Source: JBCCGG01 sp039029395 (GTDB lineage: Bacteria > Pseudomonadota > Alphaproteobacteria > Kiloniellales > JAKSDN01). Taken from it: a stretch of DNA of 41,578 bases. The DNA is taken from positions 1 through 41,578 of the forward strand of contig JBCCGG010000051.1 of assembly GCA_039029395.1 (NCBI GenBank), written 5' to 3'. The position numbers and the translations under genes are program-made. The notes below the pieces were generated by a model. The model saw only the letters and a list, made by a program, of their open reading frames with translations, had not been told where the DNA came from and made no database searches. Positions 23,728-32,153 of this stretch are shown piece after piece; the stretch's first letter is position 1, and each line of letters opens with the position of its first letter.

Positions 23728-24567
23728 TCAGTCCGTCACCAGGCGAAAGCCCACCAGGATGTGCTTGAGATCGGCCGGGCGGCCGTGGCGCGCGGCTGGG
23801 CGGCAGACCCCGCAGCCGCTGTCGTCCCAGCTGCCACCCTTAACGATGAAGCGGCCGTTTCCCGTCGGCGTCGCGGTCCACTCAAAGACCTGACCGGCGC
23901 CGTCGAGCAGGCCGTGAGGCCCGGCGCCGGCCGGGAAGCTGCCGACCGGCAGGGTGTCGAAGGGCCCGGCGTCGTGGCTGTTGAGACGCGCCGGGTCCCA
24001 GGCCTCGCCCCAGGGAAAGCGCCGGCCGTCCGGGCCGCGCACGGCTTTCTCCCACTGATCCTCGTTGGGCAGGCGCCAGCTTTTGCCGGTCACCTCGCTA
24101 AGCCAGGCGGCGTAGGCCTCGGCGTCGTCGTTGGACACCAAAACCACCGGGTGATCCGCCCGATCGGCCGGCGGCTGGCCATCGGCCCAGGCGTGGCGCC
24201 GGGTGCGCTCGTAGGGATGGATCAGGCGGTAGCCGCGCCAGGTCGCCGGGTCTACGTCGGGCGCCGGATGGCCGGTCGCGGCCACGAAGGCGGCGTACTG
24301 GGCATTGGTGATCGGCGTCGTGGTGATCTTGTAGGCCCCGGTCTCGGCGGTCCCGTGGGCGAACTCCCGCTCGTACCACTTGCCGCTGCGGGTGCGCGAA
24401 TGGCCATAGGCCGCCTCGTCAAGCTGATAGGCCGCTTCCCGCTCGGCCCGGTCCGAGCCCTTGATGAAAGGCCCGGCGGGGATCTCCGAGACGGCCGGAA
24501 CCGGCTGGGCGGCGGGCGCGCCAGCGCAGGCCGCCAGCAGGCCCAGGGCGAGAACCGCCGCCCGCAT
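23728..24567 (-). CDS. SUMF1/FGE-domain lipoprotein
   Basis: A 279-aa protein with a lipoprotein signal (MRAAVLALGLLAAC, lipobox LAAC) and a formylglycine-generating-enzyme-type (SUMF1) domain: 'IPAGPFIKGSDRAEREAAYQLDEA', 'TPITNAQYAAFVAATG', 'HPVVLVSNDDAEAYAAWLSEVTGKSWRLPNEDQWEKAVRGPDGRRFPWG', 'NSHDAGPFDTLPVGSFPAG' and 'VKGGSWDD...GFRLV'. True FGE uses a Cys pair; the corresponding segment here has two Cys (GCGVC) but not at clearly matching spacing, so catalytic activity on sulfatases is doubtful and another SUMF1 role is possible. The ATG at 24567 is chosen; a TTG four codons earlier overlaps the uspA stop. It follows uspA and the TAXI-TRAP permease with no gap, so it is probably the operon's last gene. 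Confidence 0.87.
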   Translation of the reverse strand: MRAAVLALGLLAACAGAPAAQPVPAVSEIPAGPFIKGSDRAEREAAYQLDEAAYGHSRTRSGKWYEREFAHGTAETGAYKITTTPITNAQYAAFVAATGHPAPDVDPATWRGYRLIHPYERTRRHAWADGQPPADRADHPVVLVSNDDAEAYAAWLSEVTGKSWRLPNEDQWEKAVRGPDGRRFPWGEAWDPARLNSHDAGPFDTLPVGSFPAGAGPHGLLDGAGQVFEWTATPTGNGRFIVKGGSWDDSGCGVCRPAARHGRPADLKHILVGFRLVTD

Positions 24568-24575
24568 GGCTCGGC

Positions 24576-25010
24576 TCAATCGCGCACCACCATGACCGAG
24601 ACCCGGGCATGCCGGGTGACCCGGGCCGCGTTAGGGCCGATCAGGTAATCCTCCAGCTCCGGGCGGTGGGAGTGCATGATAATGAGTTCAGCGCCGCTAC
24701 TTTTGGCGGTGTCCAGGATCACCTGATAGATCGAGCCGTGGCCGACGATGCGCTGGGCGACCAGCTCCTCGGGAAAGGTCTCGGCGACGAAGGCGTCGAG
24801 CTGGGCCTCGGCCTCGGCCAGCATCTTCGCCTCGTAGCCCTTGGGAAAGAACGAGCCGACGATCGACATGCCGAAATCGGGCACGACGCAGAGGATATGG
24901 AGCTTCGCGTCGAAGGTCTTGGCGAGCGCGGTCGCGGTCTCGCAGGCCTTCTTCTGGTGGGCCGGATCATTGATGTCGAGCGGCAGCAGGATGTTCTTGT
25001 ACATGGCCAT
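24576..25010 (-). CDS. Universal stress protein (UspA family)
   Basis: A 144-aa single-domain UspA protein: 'YKNILLPLDINDPAHQKKACETATALAKTFDAKLHILCVVPDF' at the N-terminus and the ATP-binding type C-terminus 'AELIIMHSHRPELEDYLIGPNAARVTRHARVSVMVVRD', whose G-x2-G-x9-G-S/T-like loop is partly degenerate (GPNAARVTRHA). Its ATG overlaps the stop of the TAXI-TRAP permease gene as TGATG, so the two are translationally coupled. In Halomonas elongata the UspA protein TeaD, encoded with the TRAP ectoine transporter TeaABC, regulates transport; the same kind of regulation is a reasonable inference here. GGGAG precedes the start; an ATG two codons downstream is also possible. Confidence 0.92.
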   Translation of the reverse strand: MAMYKNILLPLDINDPAHQKKACETATALAKTFDAKLHILCVVPDFGMSIVGSFFPKGYEAKMLAEAEAQLDAFVAETFPEELVAQRIVGHGSIYQVILDTAKSSGAELIIMHSHRPELEDYLIGPNAARVTRHARVSVMVVRD

Positions 25011-27694
25011 CAAGCTCCCGATGCGGCATTGGCTTCAGACGATGCCCGGGCCTCTTCCTTCGCCTTGCGGCCGCGCTGCAGGAAGATGATCAGCGCCAAG
25101 AGCAGGAAGGCCGGAATGTAGAAGACCTCCTTGGGCATGCGCTCGCTGGGCACCTGGACCGCCGAGACAGTGACCGGCGTGTCGGCGTAGAAGTCGTACT
25201 TCTCGCCCAGCTTGGCATAGGCGGTGCCCGGGAAGGGCTCCTCGAGCAAGGCCTTGTCGTCCTCCGTCATGACCGTGAGGCCGGCCCCGGTGAGCCGCGC
25301 CTCGCCATCGGTCTTGGCGCCCAGGGGCACCACGATGGTGGTTTTCAGGATCACATCGGTATCGTCGAAATCCGGCCCGGTGACTTCGATCTGGAGCGTC
25401 GAGTCGGCCGGCTGCTCGCCGGCGACCTGCACGACCTCGCTGCCCGGCAGGGTCTGGAACGGTGGCTCCACCTTGTCGAGCCAGAAGCCCGGTCGGAAAA
25501 GGGTGAAGGCGATCAAGAGCAGGCAGAGCGACTCCCAGATTCGGTTGCGCACAAGGAAGTAGCGTTGGGTCGCCGCCGCGAAGACCAGCATCGCGATGAC
25601 AGCGATCACGAAGACCACAATCGCCCACCCTGGCGACACGTCGATCAGGAGCAGCTCGGTGTTGAAGATGAAGAGGAACGGCAGGATGGCCGTGCGGATA
25701 TCGTACATGAAGCCCTGAACGCCCGTCATGATCGGGTCGCCCCTGGAGATCGCCGCCGCCGCGAAGGCGGCGAGGCCAACCGGCGGCGTGTCGTCCGCCA
25801 GGATGCCGAAATAGAACACGAAGAGGTGGACCGCCACCAACGGCACGATGAGGCCGTTCTGAGCGCCCAGACTGACGATCACCGGCGCCATCAAGGAGGA
25901 GACCACGATGTAGTTGGCCGTGGTCGGCAGGCCCATGCCCAGGATCAGGCTCATGACCGCGACCAGGATCAGCATGAGCATGAGCGATCCGCCCGAGAGG
26001 AACTCGACGAAGTCGCCGACCACCTGGTGGGCACCGGTCAGGGAGATCGTGCCGACTATGATGCCGGCGGCACCGGTCGCGACGCCGATCGAGATCATGT
26101 TGCGGGCGCCGGAGATCATGCCGTCGATCCACTCGTCGACACCCTTGCGGCAGTGCTCGCGGATGTTCGACTGACCGCGCATCATCGCCTTGATCGGATG
26201 CTGGGTCAGTGCCACCACGATCATCGCGATGGTCGCCCAGAAGGCCGAGAGGCCGGGCGAGAAGCGCTCGATCAGGATGCACCAGATCAAGACCACGATC
26301 GGCAGGAAGTAGTAGAGCCCGGTGATCGCCGTGGGGCCGGCACGCGGCAGCTCGGTGATCGGCGCGTCCGGGTCGTCGACCACCAGATCCGGATAGCGGC
26401 AGGCCAGCTTGAGCAGGAACAGATAGACCGCCGCCAGGAACAGCAGCACGACCCAAAAGGCCAAGCTTGGGAAAACCACTTTGATCCAGCCGAGGCCGAA
26501 GTAGACGATCGCGCCCAGGATTGTCATGCCGATGAAGCCGGCCAGCACGCCCATCAGCTTACGTATCAAGGTGAGGTGCGAGGGCGCCTTGGGCAGGCCT
26601 TGGAGGTTCAGCTTAAGGGCCTCCAGATGGACGATGTAGAACAGCGCGATGTAGGAGATTACCGCCGGCACGAAGGCGTGCTTGACGATATCCACGTAGG
26701 CGACGCCGGTGAACTCGCTGATCAGGAAGGCCGCCGCGCCCATCACCGGCGGGGTCAGCTGACCGTTGGTCGAGGAGGCCACTTCGACCGCGCCGGCCTT
26801 CTCGGCCGGGAAGCCGGTGCGTTTCATCAGCGGAATCGTGAAGGTGCCGGTGGTCACCGTGTTGGCGATCGAGGAGCCGGAGTAGAGCCCGCTCATGGCC
26901 GAGGCCACGACCGCCGCCTTGGCCGGGCCGCCGCGCAGGTGGCCGAGCAGGGCGAAGGCAAGCTTGATGAAGTAGTTGCCGGCGCCCGCCTTTTCGAGAA
27001 TCGAGCCGAACAGCACGAAGAGGAAGATGAGCGACGCCGAGACGCCGAGCGCCACCCCGAAGACGCCTTCCTCCTGCATCCAGTAGTGCCACATGGCTTT
27101 GCCGAACGACGCGCCCTTCCACTGGATCGTTTCGGGCATAAAGGATCTGTCGCCGAAGAAGACGTAGAACACGAAGACCGAGGCGACGATCACGAGCGGC
27201 AGGCCGAGCGCCCGGTAGACCGCGATCGCCAGCACGCACATACCGACCGAGGAAATCACCAGGTCGGCTTCGGTCGGCAGGCCGGCGCGCTCGGCCAAGG
27301 CGTCGCCGAACACCACCTTGTAGATCGTGCAGGCAATGCCGAAGCCCGCCAGAACCCAGTCGTACCAGGGCACCCGGTCGCGCGGGCTGCGCTTGAAGAG
27401 CGGGAAGGCGAGCGCCGCCAGACAGAGCGCGAAGGCCAGATGGATCGCCCGGGCCTCGACATTGTTGACGATGAACTCGACGCGAATGCCGAAATCGTCG
27501 CGCAGCCAGTTGCCGACCGCTTCCTGCAGGAAGAAGGGCACGTTGGAGGCGATGTAGAGCTGGAAGACCGACCAGATGAAGCAGATCCACAGCAGCAGCT
27601 TGCCGACCGCGCCGGCCGGATCCCGTGCCCCGGTATCGGCTGCCGCGACCAGATCTTCCGCGCCGCCTGCGCCACCCTTCACTTGCTCGGCCAT
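25010..27694 (-). CDS. TAXI-TRAP transporter fused permease (DctQM) with DUF3394 tail
   Basis: An 894-aa polytopic membrane protein in which small and large TRAP permease subunits are fused. An N-terminal soluble segment (~30 residues) is followed by about 5-6 hydrophobic segments (small-subunit part), then the DctM-like core with 'GSSIANTVTTGTFTIPLMKRTGF' and 'ASSTNGQLTPPVMGAAAFLI', and later 'GLPTTANYIVVSSLMAPVI' and 'ADDTPPVGLAAFAAAAIS'. The last ~155 residues form a beta-rich DUF3394-type periplasmic domain and a final helix. This is the normal arrangement for TAXI-type TRAP systems. AAGGGGGG lies 7 nt before the ATG. It follows the TAXI binding-protein gene through an attenuator-like hairpin and is coupled to uspA at its 3' end. 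Confidence 0.95.
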   Translation of the reverse strand: MAEQVKGGAGGAEDLVAAADTGARDPAGAVGKLLLWICFIWSVFQLYIASNVPFFLQEAVGNWLRDDFGIRVEFIVNNVEARAIHLAFALCLAALAFPLFKRSPRDRVPWYDWVLAGFGIACTIYKVVFGDALAERAGLPTEADLVISSVGMCVLAIAVYRALGLPLVIVASVFVFYVFFGDRSFMPETIQWKGASFGKAMWHYWMQEEGVFGVALGVSASLIFLFVLFGSILEKAGAGNYFIKLAFALLGHLRGGPAKAAVVASAMSGLYSGSSIANTVTTGTFTIPLMKRTGFPAEKAGAVEVASSTNGQLTPPVMGAAAFLISEFTGVAYVDIVKHAFVPAVISYIALFYIVHLEALKLNLQGLPKAPSHLTLIRKLMGVLAGFIGMTILGAIVYFGLGWIKVVFPSLAFWVVLLFLAAVYLFLLKLACRYPDLVVDDPDAPITELPRAGPTAITGLYYFLPIVVLIWCILIERFSPGLSAFWATIAMIVVALTQHPIKAMMRGQSNIREHCRKGVDEWIDGMISGARNMISIGVATGAAGIIVGTISLTGAHQVVGDFVEFLSGGSLMLMLILVAVMSLILGMGLPTTANYIVVSSLMAPVIVSLGAQNGLIVPLVAVHLFVFYFGILADDTPPVGLAAFAAAAISRGDPIMTGVQGFMYDIRTAILPFLFIFNTELLLIDVSPGWAIVVFVIAVIAMLVFAAATQRYFLVRNRIWESLCLLLIAFTLFRPGFWLDKVEPPFQTLPGSEVVQVAGEQPADSTLQIEVTGPDFDDTDVILKTTIVVPLGAKTDGEARLTGAGLTVMTEDDKALLEEPFPGTAYAKLGEKYDFYADTPVTVSAVQVPSERMPKEVFYIPAFLLLALIIFLQRGRKAKEEARASSEANAASGA

Positions 27695-27755
27695 TTATAC
27701 CCCCCTTAGCAGATCGCGCGTGCCTGCCTGCACCGCCAGCCGGCCTTCGAAACCA

Positions 27756-27806
27756 AAAAAATGGCTAAACGAATGAGGGCGGCTCTCTGGTTAAAGAGCC
27801 GCCCTC
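27756..27806 (-). terminator. Hairpin between TAXI binding protein and permease genes
   Basis: A perfect 12-bp stem (27775-27786 with 27795-27806, GAGGGCGGCTCT/AGAGCCGCCCTC) with an 8-nt loop starts 16 nt after the binding-protein stop. On the minus strand a run of seven T lies about 12 nt beyond the stem (27762-27756), too far for a strict intrinsic terminator. Together they suggest an attenuator or 3'-end hairpin. Confidence 0.78.
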
Positions 27807-27821
27807 GAAACGGCGCCGGAC

Positions 27822-28805
27822 TTACATCCAGCCGCGTTCTTTATAATACTTCTCGGCGCCCGGATGAATCGGTGCGCTCAAGCTGTCCTTGACCATTTCC
27901 TCTTCCTTGAGGTTCTTGAAGGCCGGGTGCAGCTTCTTAAAGTCGTCGAAGTTCTCGAACACCGCCTTGACCAAGACGTAAACCACCTCGTCCGGCACGT
28001 CGGCCGAGGTCACGAAGGTCGCGCCCACGCCGTAGGTCGTGATGTCCTCGTCCTGGCCCGGGTAGGTCCCGGCCGGGATCGTGGCCGTGCGATAGTAGGA
28101 GTTGTCTTCGACCAGCTTGTCGATCGCCGGGTCAACCGCGTTGGCCAGCACCGCGTCGCAGGTCGAGAGCGTCTCCTGGGTCAGGGCGGAGGGATGTCCG
28201 ACCAGCCAGAAGTAGGCGTCGATCTTGTTGTCGCACAGCGCTTGGGCGGTCTCCGCCGACTTCATCTCGGCGACCAGCTTGAGGTCGTCGTCCCGGTTCC
28301 AGCCAAGCGCTTCCTCGAGCACCTCCCAGGTGCCGCGCGTGCCCGAGCCCGGGTTGCCGATGTTGACCCGCTTGCCCTTCAGGTCAGTGATGTTCTTGAT
28401 GTTGGCGTCCCGGCGGGCGAGCACCGTGACCGGCTCCGGATGGACCGAGAACACCGCGCGCAAGTTCTCGAAGGGGCCCTGGTCCTCGAACTTCGAGGTG
28501 CCGTTGTAGGCATGATACTGCCAATCCGACTGAGCGACGCCGAACTCCAGCTCGCCACTACGAATCGTGTTGATGTTGTAGATCGAGCCGCCCGTCGACT
28601 CGACCGAGCAGCGGATGCCGGTCTCCTTGCGCGTCTTGTTGACCAGGCGGCAAATCGCGCCGCCGGTCGGATAGTAGACGCCGGTAACGCCGCCGGTCCC
28701 GATGCTGATGAACTGCTGCTCCGCCGCGGTCGCCGGAACGCTGCCCGCAAGGGCCACGCCCGCCGCCAAGGTTACAGCAGCCGATGTCAACGCAAGTTTC
28801 TTCAT
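27822..28805 (-). CDS. TAXI family TRAP substrate-binding protein
   Basis: A 327-aa periplasmic protein with a Sec signal (MKKLALTSAAVTLAAGVALA..PATAAE, cleavage near residue 28). The TAXI signature appears as 'ISIGTGGVTGVYYPTGGAICRLVN', with 'CSVESTGGSIYNINTIRSGELEFGVAQSDWQYHAYNG' and 'LKGKRVNIGNPGSGTRGTWEVL' following. TAXI proteins deliver glutamate/glutamine-like or dicarboxylate ligands to fused TRAP permeases; the ligand here is not determined. AGGAGG 8 nt before the ATG is an excellent ribosome site. It is the first gene of the TAXI-TRAP operon, with the hairpin after it. Confidence 0.95.
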   Translation of the reverse strand: MKKLALTSAAVTLAAGVALAGSVPATAAEQQFISIGTGGVTGVYYPTGGAICRLVNKTRKETGIRCSVESTGGSIYNINTIRSGELEFGVAQSDWQYHAYNGTSKFEDQGPFENLRAVFSVHPEPVTVLARRDANIKNITDLKGKRVNIGNPGSGTRGTWEVLEEALGWNRDDDLKLVAEMKSAETAQALCDNKIDAYFWLVGHPSALTQETLSTCDAVLANAVDPAIDKLVEDNSYYRTATIPAGTYPGQDEDITTYGVGATFVTSADVPDEVVYVLVKAVFENFDDFKKLHPAFKNLKEEEMVKDSLSAPIHPGAEKYYKERGWM

Positions 28806-29048
28806 TGAGCAAACCTCCTGTTACGATCCCTGTTGTTGTTTGCACACCTCGCCCGTGGCCGCGTGACGCGGCATTACGGGCTCACTGGACGCCCCGGTGC
28901 GATTGCTACGGGCGCCAAAAGGAACTAAGGCTGAAATGTTCCTCTCCCTGACAGTCTTCTTTACGGTCGCCGATCGTTGATCCGTCGGTTGATCCGTCTT
29001 CGGTCTATTCAAGCACAATCGGCGGGGGTCTTACCAGCCCCCCTGATT

Positions 29049-30044
29049 TCATTCGCTATTTTGGGTCGGTAAGGGCAAGTCTTGCTCCTCGTAATAGCGA
29101 ATGGCACCGTCGTGAAAACTTATGGTGTTGCCCTTAGCGACCATCTCGCCCGGCGCCAGGTGGGCCAACAAGGGGTGCTGGGCGCGCAGCGCCTCGAGCT
29201 GACCGAAGAGACGGGCCACCAGGCGGTAGACCACGTCGTCCGACAGTGCCGCCGAGGCGACCAAGGTGGCGCGCAGGCCGATGGTCGGCGTCGCCTCGGG
29301 GTGGCCGGCATAGAGCCCGCCGGGAATATCGGCCCGGCCGTAGAACGGCCAAGCCCGCTCGACCAGCTCTATGACCGCCGGCTCGAGGGGAATCAGCCTG
29401 GCATTGCAGCGCTCGGCCGCCGCTTTGACCAGACCGCTGGGGTGGCTGAGCGGCAGCAGGGCGGCATCGATTTGGCCTCGGCAAAGCGCCTCGATCATCT
29501 CGGGCCCGGCCGGCGTCGCGGCGATCTCCAGGTCGCTGGCCTGCCAGCCCATGGCTTCCAAAAGAGACAGGGTGGCGGCCCGCAGGCTCGATCCCTCGGG
29601 CGCCAGGCTGACCCGTTTGCCGGCCAGATCGGCGAGCCCGTCGATACCGCTCTCGGGACCCGCGATCAGTGTGAGCGGCTGGGCCTGTAGGGAGAGCACC
29701 GCGCGCACCGCCTGGCCGTCGGCCTCGGCCGAGCCCTGCTCGACGGTCTCCAGGCTGCTGGGCGCATGGAACTGCCAGTCGGATTGCACGATGGCCAGAT
29801 CGAAGTCCCCCTGACCAAGCCGCCGCAGGTTCTCTGCCGAGCCCGAGGTCGCCTCGACCAGGCAGCGCGCGCCGTCGTCGGCGCGGCCTTGGTTGAGCAC
29901 CCGGCAAAGGGCGCCACCAACCGGAAAGTAGTTCCCGGCGGCCGGCCCGGTGCCGATCACCAAGGCGCGCTCCTGCGCCACCGCAGACCCGGCCGAGAGG
30001 CCAAGCGCCAGGGCGAATGCCAGCGGCAGTCGGAACAAACTCAC
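29049..30044 (-). CDS. Second TAXI family substrate-binding protein
   Basis: A 331-aa paralogue of the TAXI protein at 27822-28805, with a Sec signal (MSLFRLPLAFALALGLSAGSAVAQ). Shared motifs: 'IGTGPAAGNYFPVGGALCRVLN', 'CLVEATSGSAENLRRLGQGDFDLAIVQSDWQFHA', 'DLAGKRVSLAPEGSS'. It starts with GTG at 30044, overlapping the stop of the upstream aminotransferase (GTGA), so the two are coupled. It has no permease gene of its own; the fused permease 1.4 kb downstream is the only TAXI-type permease in the window and could be shared. The ligand may be related to the aminotransferase's substrate. Confidence 0.92.
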   Translation of the reverse strand: MSLFRLPLAFALALGLSAGSAVAQERALVIGTGPAAGNYFPVGGALCRVLNQGRADDGARCLVEATSGSAENLRRLGQGDFDLAIVQSDWQFHAPSSLETVEQGSAEADGQAVRAVLSLQAQPLTLIAGPESGIDGLADLAGKRVSLAPEGSSLRAATLSLLEAMGWQASDLEIAATPAGPEMIEALCRGQIDAALLPLSHPSGLVKAAAERCNARLIPLEPAVIELVERAWPFYGRADIPGGLYAGHPEATPTIGLRATLVASAALSDDVVYRLVARLFGQLEALRAQHPLLAHLAPGEMVAKGNTISFHDGAIRYYEEQDLPLPTQNSE

Positions 30045-31387
30045 GCTTGGCCCGCCATGGCGTTTTCGGCCAACACCTGATCGAGCACCGCGCCCAGACG
30101 ATCGACGATCTCCCGCACGTCGCTCTCGTCGACGATGAAGGGCGGCGCGAGCAACACATGGGCGCCGCGCTTGCCGTCGATCGTACCGCCGCCGGGGTAG
30201 CAGATCAGACCGTGCTCCATGGCCGCCGCCTTGATCTTGCCCGGCAGCTTGAGCGCCGGGTCGGGCGGCGCCTTGGTGGCCCGGTCCTCGACCAGCTCGA
30301 GCCCCACGAAGAGGCCGCGGCCGCGGATGTCGCCGACATGGGGGTTGTTGCCTAAGCGCGCGGTCAGGCTGTCGCGCAGCACTTGGCCCTGGCGGCGCAC
30401 GTTGGCGAGCAGATCATCAGCCTCGATGGTCTGCTGCACGGCGAGCGCCGCGGCGCAGGCGGTCGGGTGGCCAATGTAGGTGAAGCCGTGCTGGAAGGCG
30501 CCGCTGCCGCCGACGATCGCCTGGTAGATCTTGTCGGCCGCGAGCACCGCGCCGATCGGCTGGTACCCACCGCCCAGGCCCTTGGCGCAGGTCAGGATGT
30601 CGGGCGCGACGCCATCCTGCTCGCAGGCATAGAGCGTGCCGGTGCGGCCCATGCCGCACATCACCTCGTCGAAGATCAAGAGCACGCCGTAGCGGTCGCA
30701 GATTTCGCGAATCCGTTTGAAGTAGCCCTCGACCGCCGGGACCGCGCCCGAGGTCGCGCCGACCACCGGCTCGGCGATGAAGGCGGCCACCGTGTCGGCG
30801 CCGAGTCTCAGGATCTCTTGCTCCAGGGCATCGGCAACGCGCCGCCCGTAGGCCTCCTCGCTCTCGTGGTCCGACTGAAAACGGTAGGCGTAGCAAGGGT
30901 CGATGTGGCTGGTCTCGATCAGGATCGGCTCGAACGGCTCGCGCCGCCACATGTTGCCGCCGACCGACAGCGCGCCCAGGGTGTTGCCATGATAGCTCTG
31001 CAGGCGCGCGATGAATCGGTGGCGCCGAGGCTCGCCGATCTCGAGAAAATACTGGCGGGCCAGCTTGAGCGCGGTCTCGTTGGCCTCCGAGCCGCCCGAG
31101 ACGAAGTAGACCCGGGAAAGCTCGCCGGGCGCCCGGGCGACCAGGTGCTCGGCCAAGGCCTCCGAGGCTTCGTTGGTGAAGAACGCGCTGTGGGCGTAGG
31201 GGATCTTGTCCAGCTGGGCCTTGATCGCGGCAATCACCGCCGGATGGCCGTGGCCTAGGCAGGACACCGCCGCCCCACCCGAGGCGTCCAAATAGCGTTT
31301 GCCCGCCCGGTCGACGATCCAGGCCCCCTCGCCGGAAACCGCGACCGGATAGGGGTGTTCGGGTTGGCGATGGAAGACCGCGCTCAT
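30041..31387 (-). CDS. Class III PLP-dependent aminotransferase
   Basis: A 448-aa cytosolic enzyme of the omega-amino-acid:pyruvate/oxo-acid aminotransferase group. PLP-binding features: 'SGGSEANETALKLAR' (phosphate loop near residues 97-110), Asp240 in 'LLIFDEVMCGMGRTG' (pairs with the pyridine nitrogen), and Schiff-base Lys269 in 'LTCAKGLGGGYQPIGA'. 'DGKRYLDASGGAAVSCLGHGHP'-type N-terminus is usual for the family. Such enzymes transfer amino groups from beta-, gamma- or omega-amino acids or diamines. It overlaps the TAXI binding-protein gene by 4 nt, which suggests import and catabolism of an amino compound. It diverges from apt. Exact substrate unknown. Confidence 0.93.
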   Translation of the reverse strand: MSAVFHRQPEHPYPVAVSGEGAWIVDRAGKRYLDASGGAAVSCLGHGHPAVIAAIKAQLDKIPYAHSAFFTNEASEALAEHLVARAPGELSRVYFVSGGSEANETALKLARQYFLEIGEPRRHRFIARLQSYHGNTLGALSVGGNMWRREPFEPILIETSHIDPCYAYRFQSDHESEEAYGRRVADALEQEILRLGADTVAAFIAEPVVGATSGAVPAVEGYFKRIREICDRYGVLLIFDEVMCGMGRTGTLYACEQDGVAPDILTCAKGLGGGYQPIGAVLAADKIYQAIVGGSGAFQHGFTYIGHPTACAAALAVQQTIEADDLLANVRRQGQVLRDSLTARLGNNPHVGDIRGRGLFVGLELVEDRATKAPPDPALKLPGKIKAAAMEHGLICYPGGGTIDGKRGAHVLLAPPFIVDESDVREIVDRLGAVLDQVLAENAMAGQA

Positions 31388-31463
31388 GAGTTCGACCTGT
31401 CGATTTTCTTAAGCTGGCGGACAATTAGCCTCAAGAGCGCCGGCCAGCGCAAGCCCGAAGCGA

Positions 31464-31492
31464 TTGCCCGGGTTCGGTGTGCCGCCTATGAT
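31464..31492 (+). promoter_or_regulatory. Sigma-70-type promoter of apt
   Basis: TTGCCC (31464-31469) and TATGAT (31487-31492) with a 17-bp spacer, 40 bp before the apt ATG. Good -10 match and ideal spacing; lies in the 145-bp gap shared with the divergent aminotransferase gene. Confidence 0.6.
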
Positions 31493-31532
31493 ACTGTAGT
31501 CCTAACGGCACCAGGGGGGCAAAAGGACCGCC

Positions 31533-32048
31533 ATGGACTTGCGCAACCACGTCCGCACGATCCCGGATTTTCCCAAGCCGGGTATCCTGTTTTACGACAT
31601 CTCGACCTTGCTGATTCACCCCGGCGCCTGGCGCGAGACCGTGCGCCAGATGTCGGAAGTGGTCGAGACCTATCAGCCCGACCTCTTGGCCGGCATCGAG
31701 TCGCGCGGCTTTCTCGTCGCTGCCCCGCTGGCCCTGCAGATGGGCATCGGCTTCCTCATGGTGCGCAAGGCCGGCAAGCTGCCGGGCAAGGTGATCCCGC
31801 ACCACTATCACCTGGAGTACGGCAGCGACACGGTCGAGATCCAGGAGGACGCGGTCAAGCCCGGCCAGCGGGTCGTGGTTATCGACGACCTCATGGCGAC
31901 CGGCGGCACCATGCGCGCGGCAACCCAGCTGATCCGCAACGCCGGCGGCGACGTGCGCGCCGGCGCCTGCATCATCGAGCTGACCTTCCTGAAGGGCCGC
32001 GAGCGCCTGGGCGCACCGCTGAACTCCCTGATCACCTACGACAGCTGA
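31533..32048 (+). CDS. apt: Adenine phosphoribosyltransferase
   Basis: A 171-aa cytosolic enzyme that converts adenine and PRPP to AMP in purine salvage. The N-terminal 'IPDFPKPGILFYDIS' block and 'GIESRGFLVAAPLALQMG' are diagnostic of bacterial Apt, and the PRPP-binding motif 'VVVIDDLMATGGT' is at residues 114-126. Length is standard (170-180 aa). AAAGGA lies 6 nt before the ATG. It is a single-gene unit ending in a large hairpin between it and the convergent amidase gene. Confidence 0.97.
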   Translation: MDLRNHVRTIPDFPKPGILFYDISTLLIHPGAWRETVRQMSEVVETYQPDLLAGIESRGFLVAAPLALQMGIGFLMVRKAGKLPGKVIPHHYHLEYGSDTVEIQEDAVKPGQRVVVIDDLMATGGTMRAATQLIRNAGGDVRAGACIIELTFLKGRERLGAPLNSLITYDS

Positions 32049-32065
32049 GAGTCTTTCGTTGAGTT

Positions 32066-32146
32066 CGGCTCCGGCCCTCTCCCCCACCCGGCCACCCACG
32101 ACAGTATGCTTAATGGGTGGCCGGGTGGGGGAGCGGGCCGGAGCCG
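32066..32146. terminator. Long imperfect palindrome, bidirectional terminator or repeat element
   Basis: Arms 32066-32098 and 32114-32146 are 33 bp long with one mismatch (T/G in the CCCTCTCCC/CCCGCTCCC part) and a 15-nt loop. It lies between the 3' ends of apt (+) and an amidase gene (-). No long T-run follows, so it may be a very stable bidirectional transcription end or a dispersed palindromic repeat. Confidence 0.75.
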
Positions 32147-32153
32147 TCTTACT

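Noticed and set aside
25565..27709. 714-codon plus-strand frame opposite the TAXI-TRAP permease
   Set aside because: His/Asp/Arg/Gln-rich translation with no domain, exactly antisense to a well-defined membrane protein; a GC-bias shadow.
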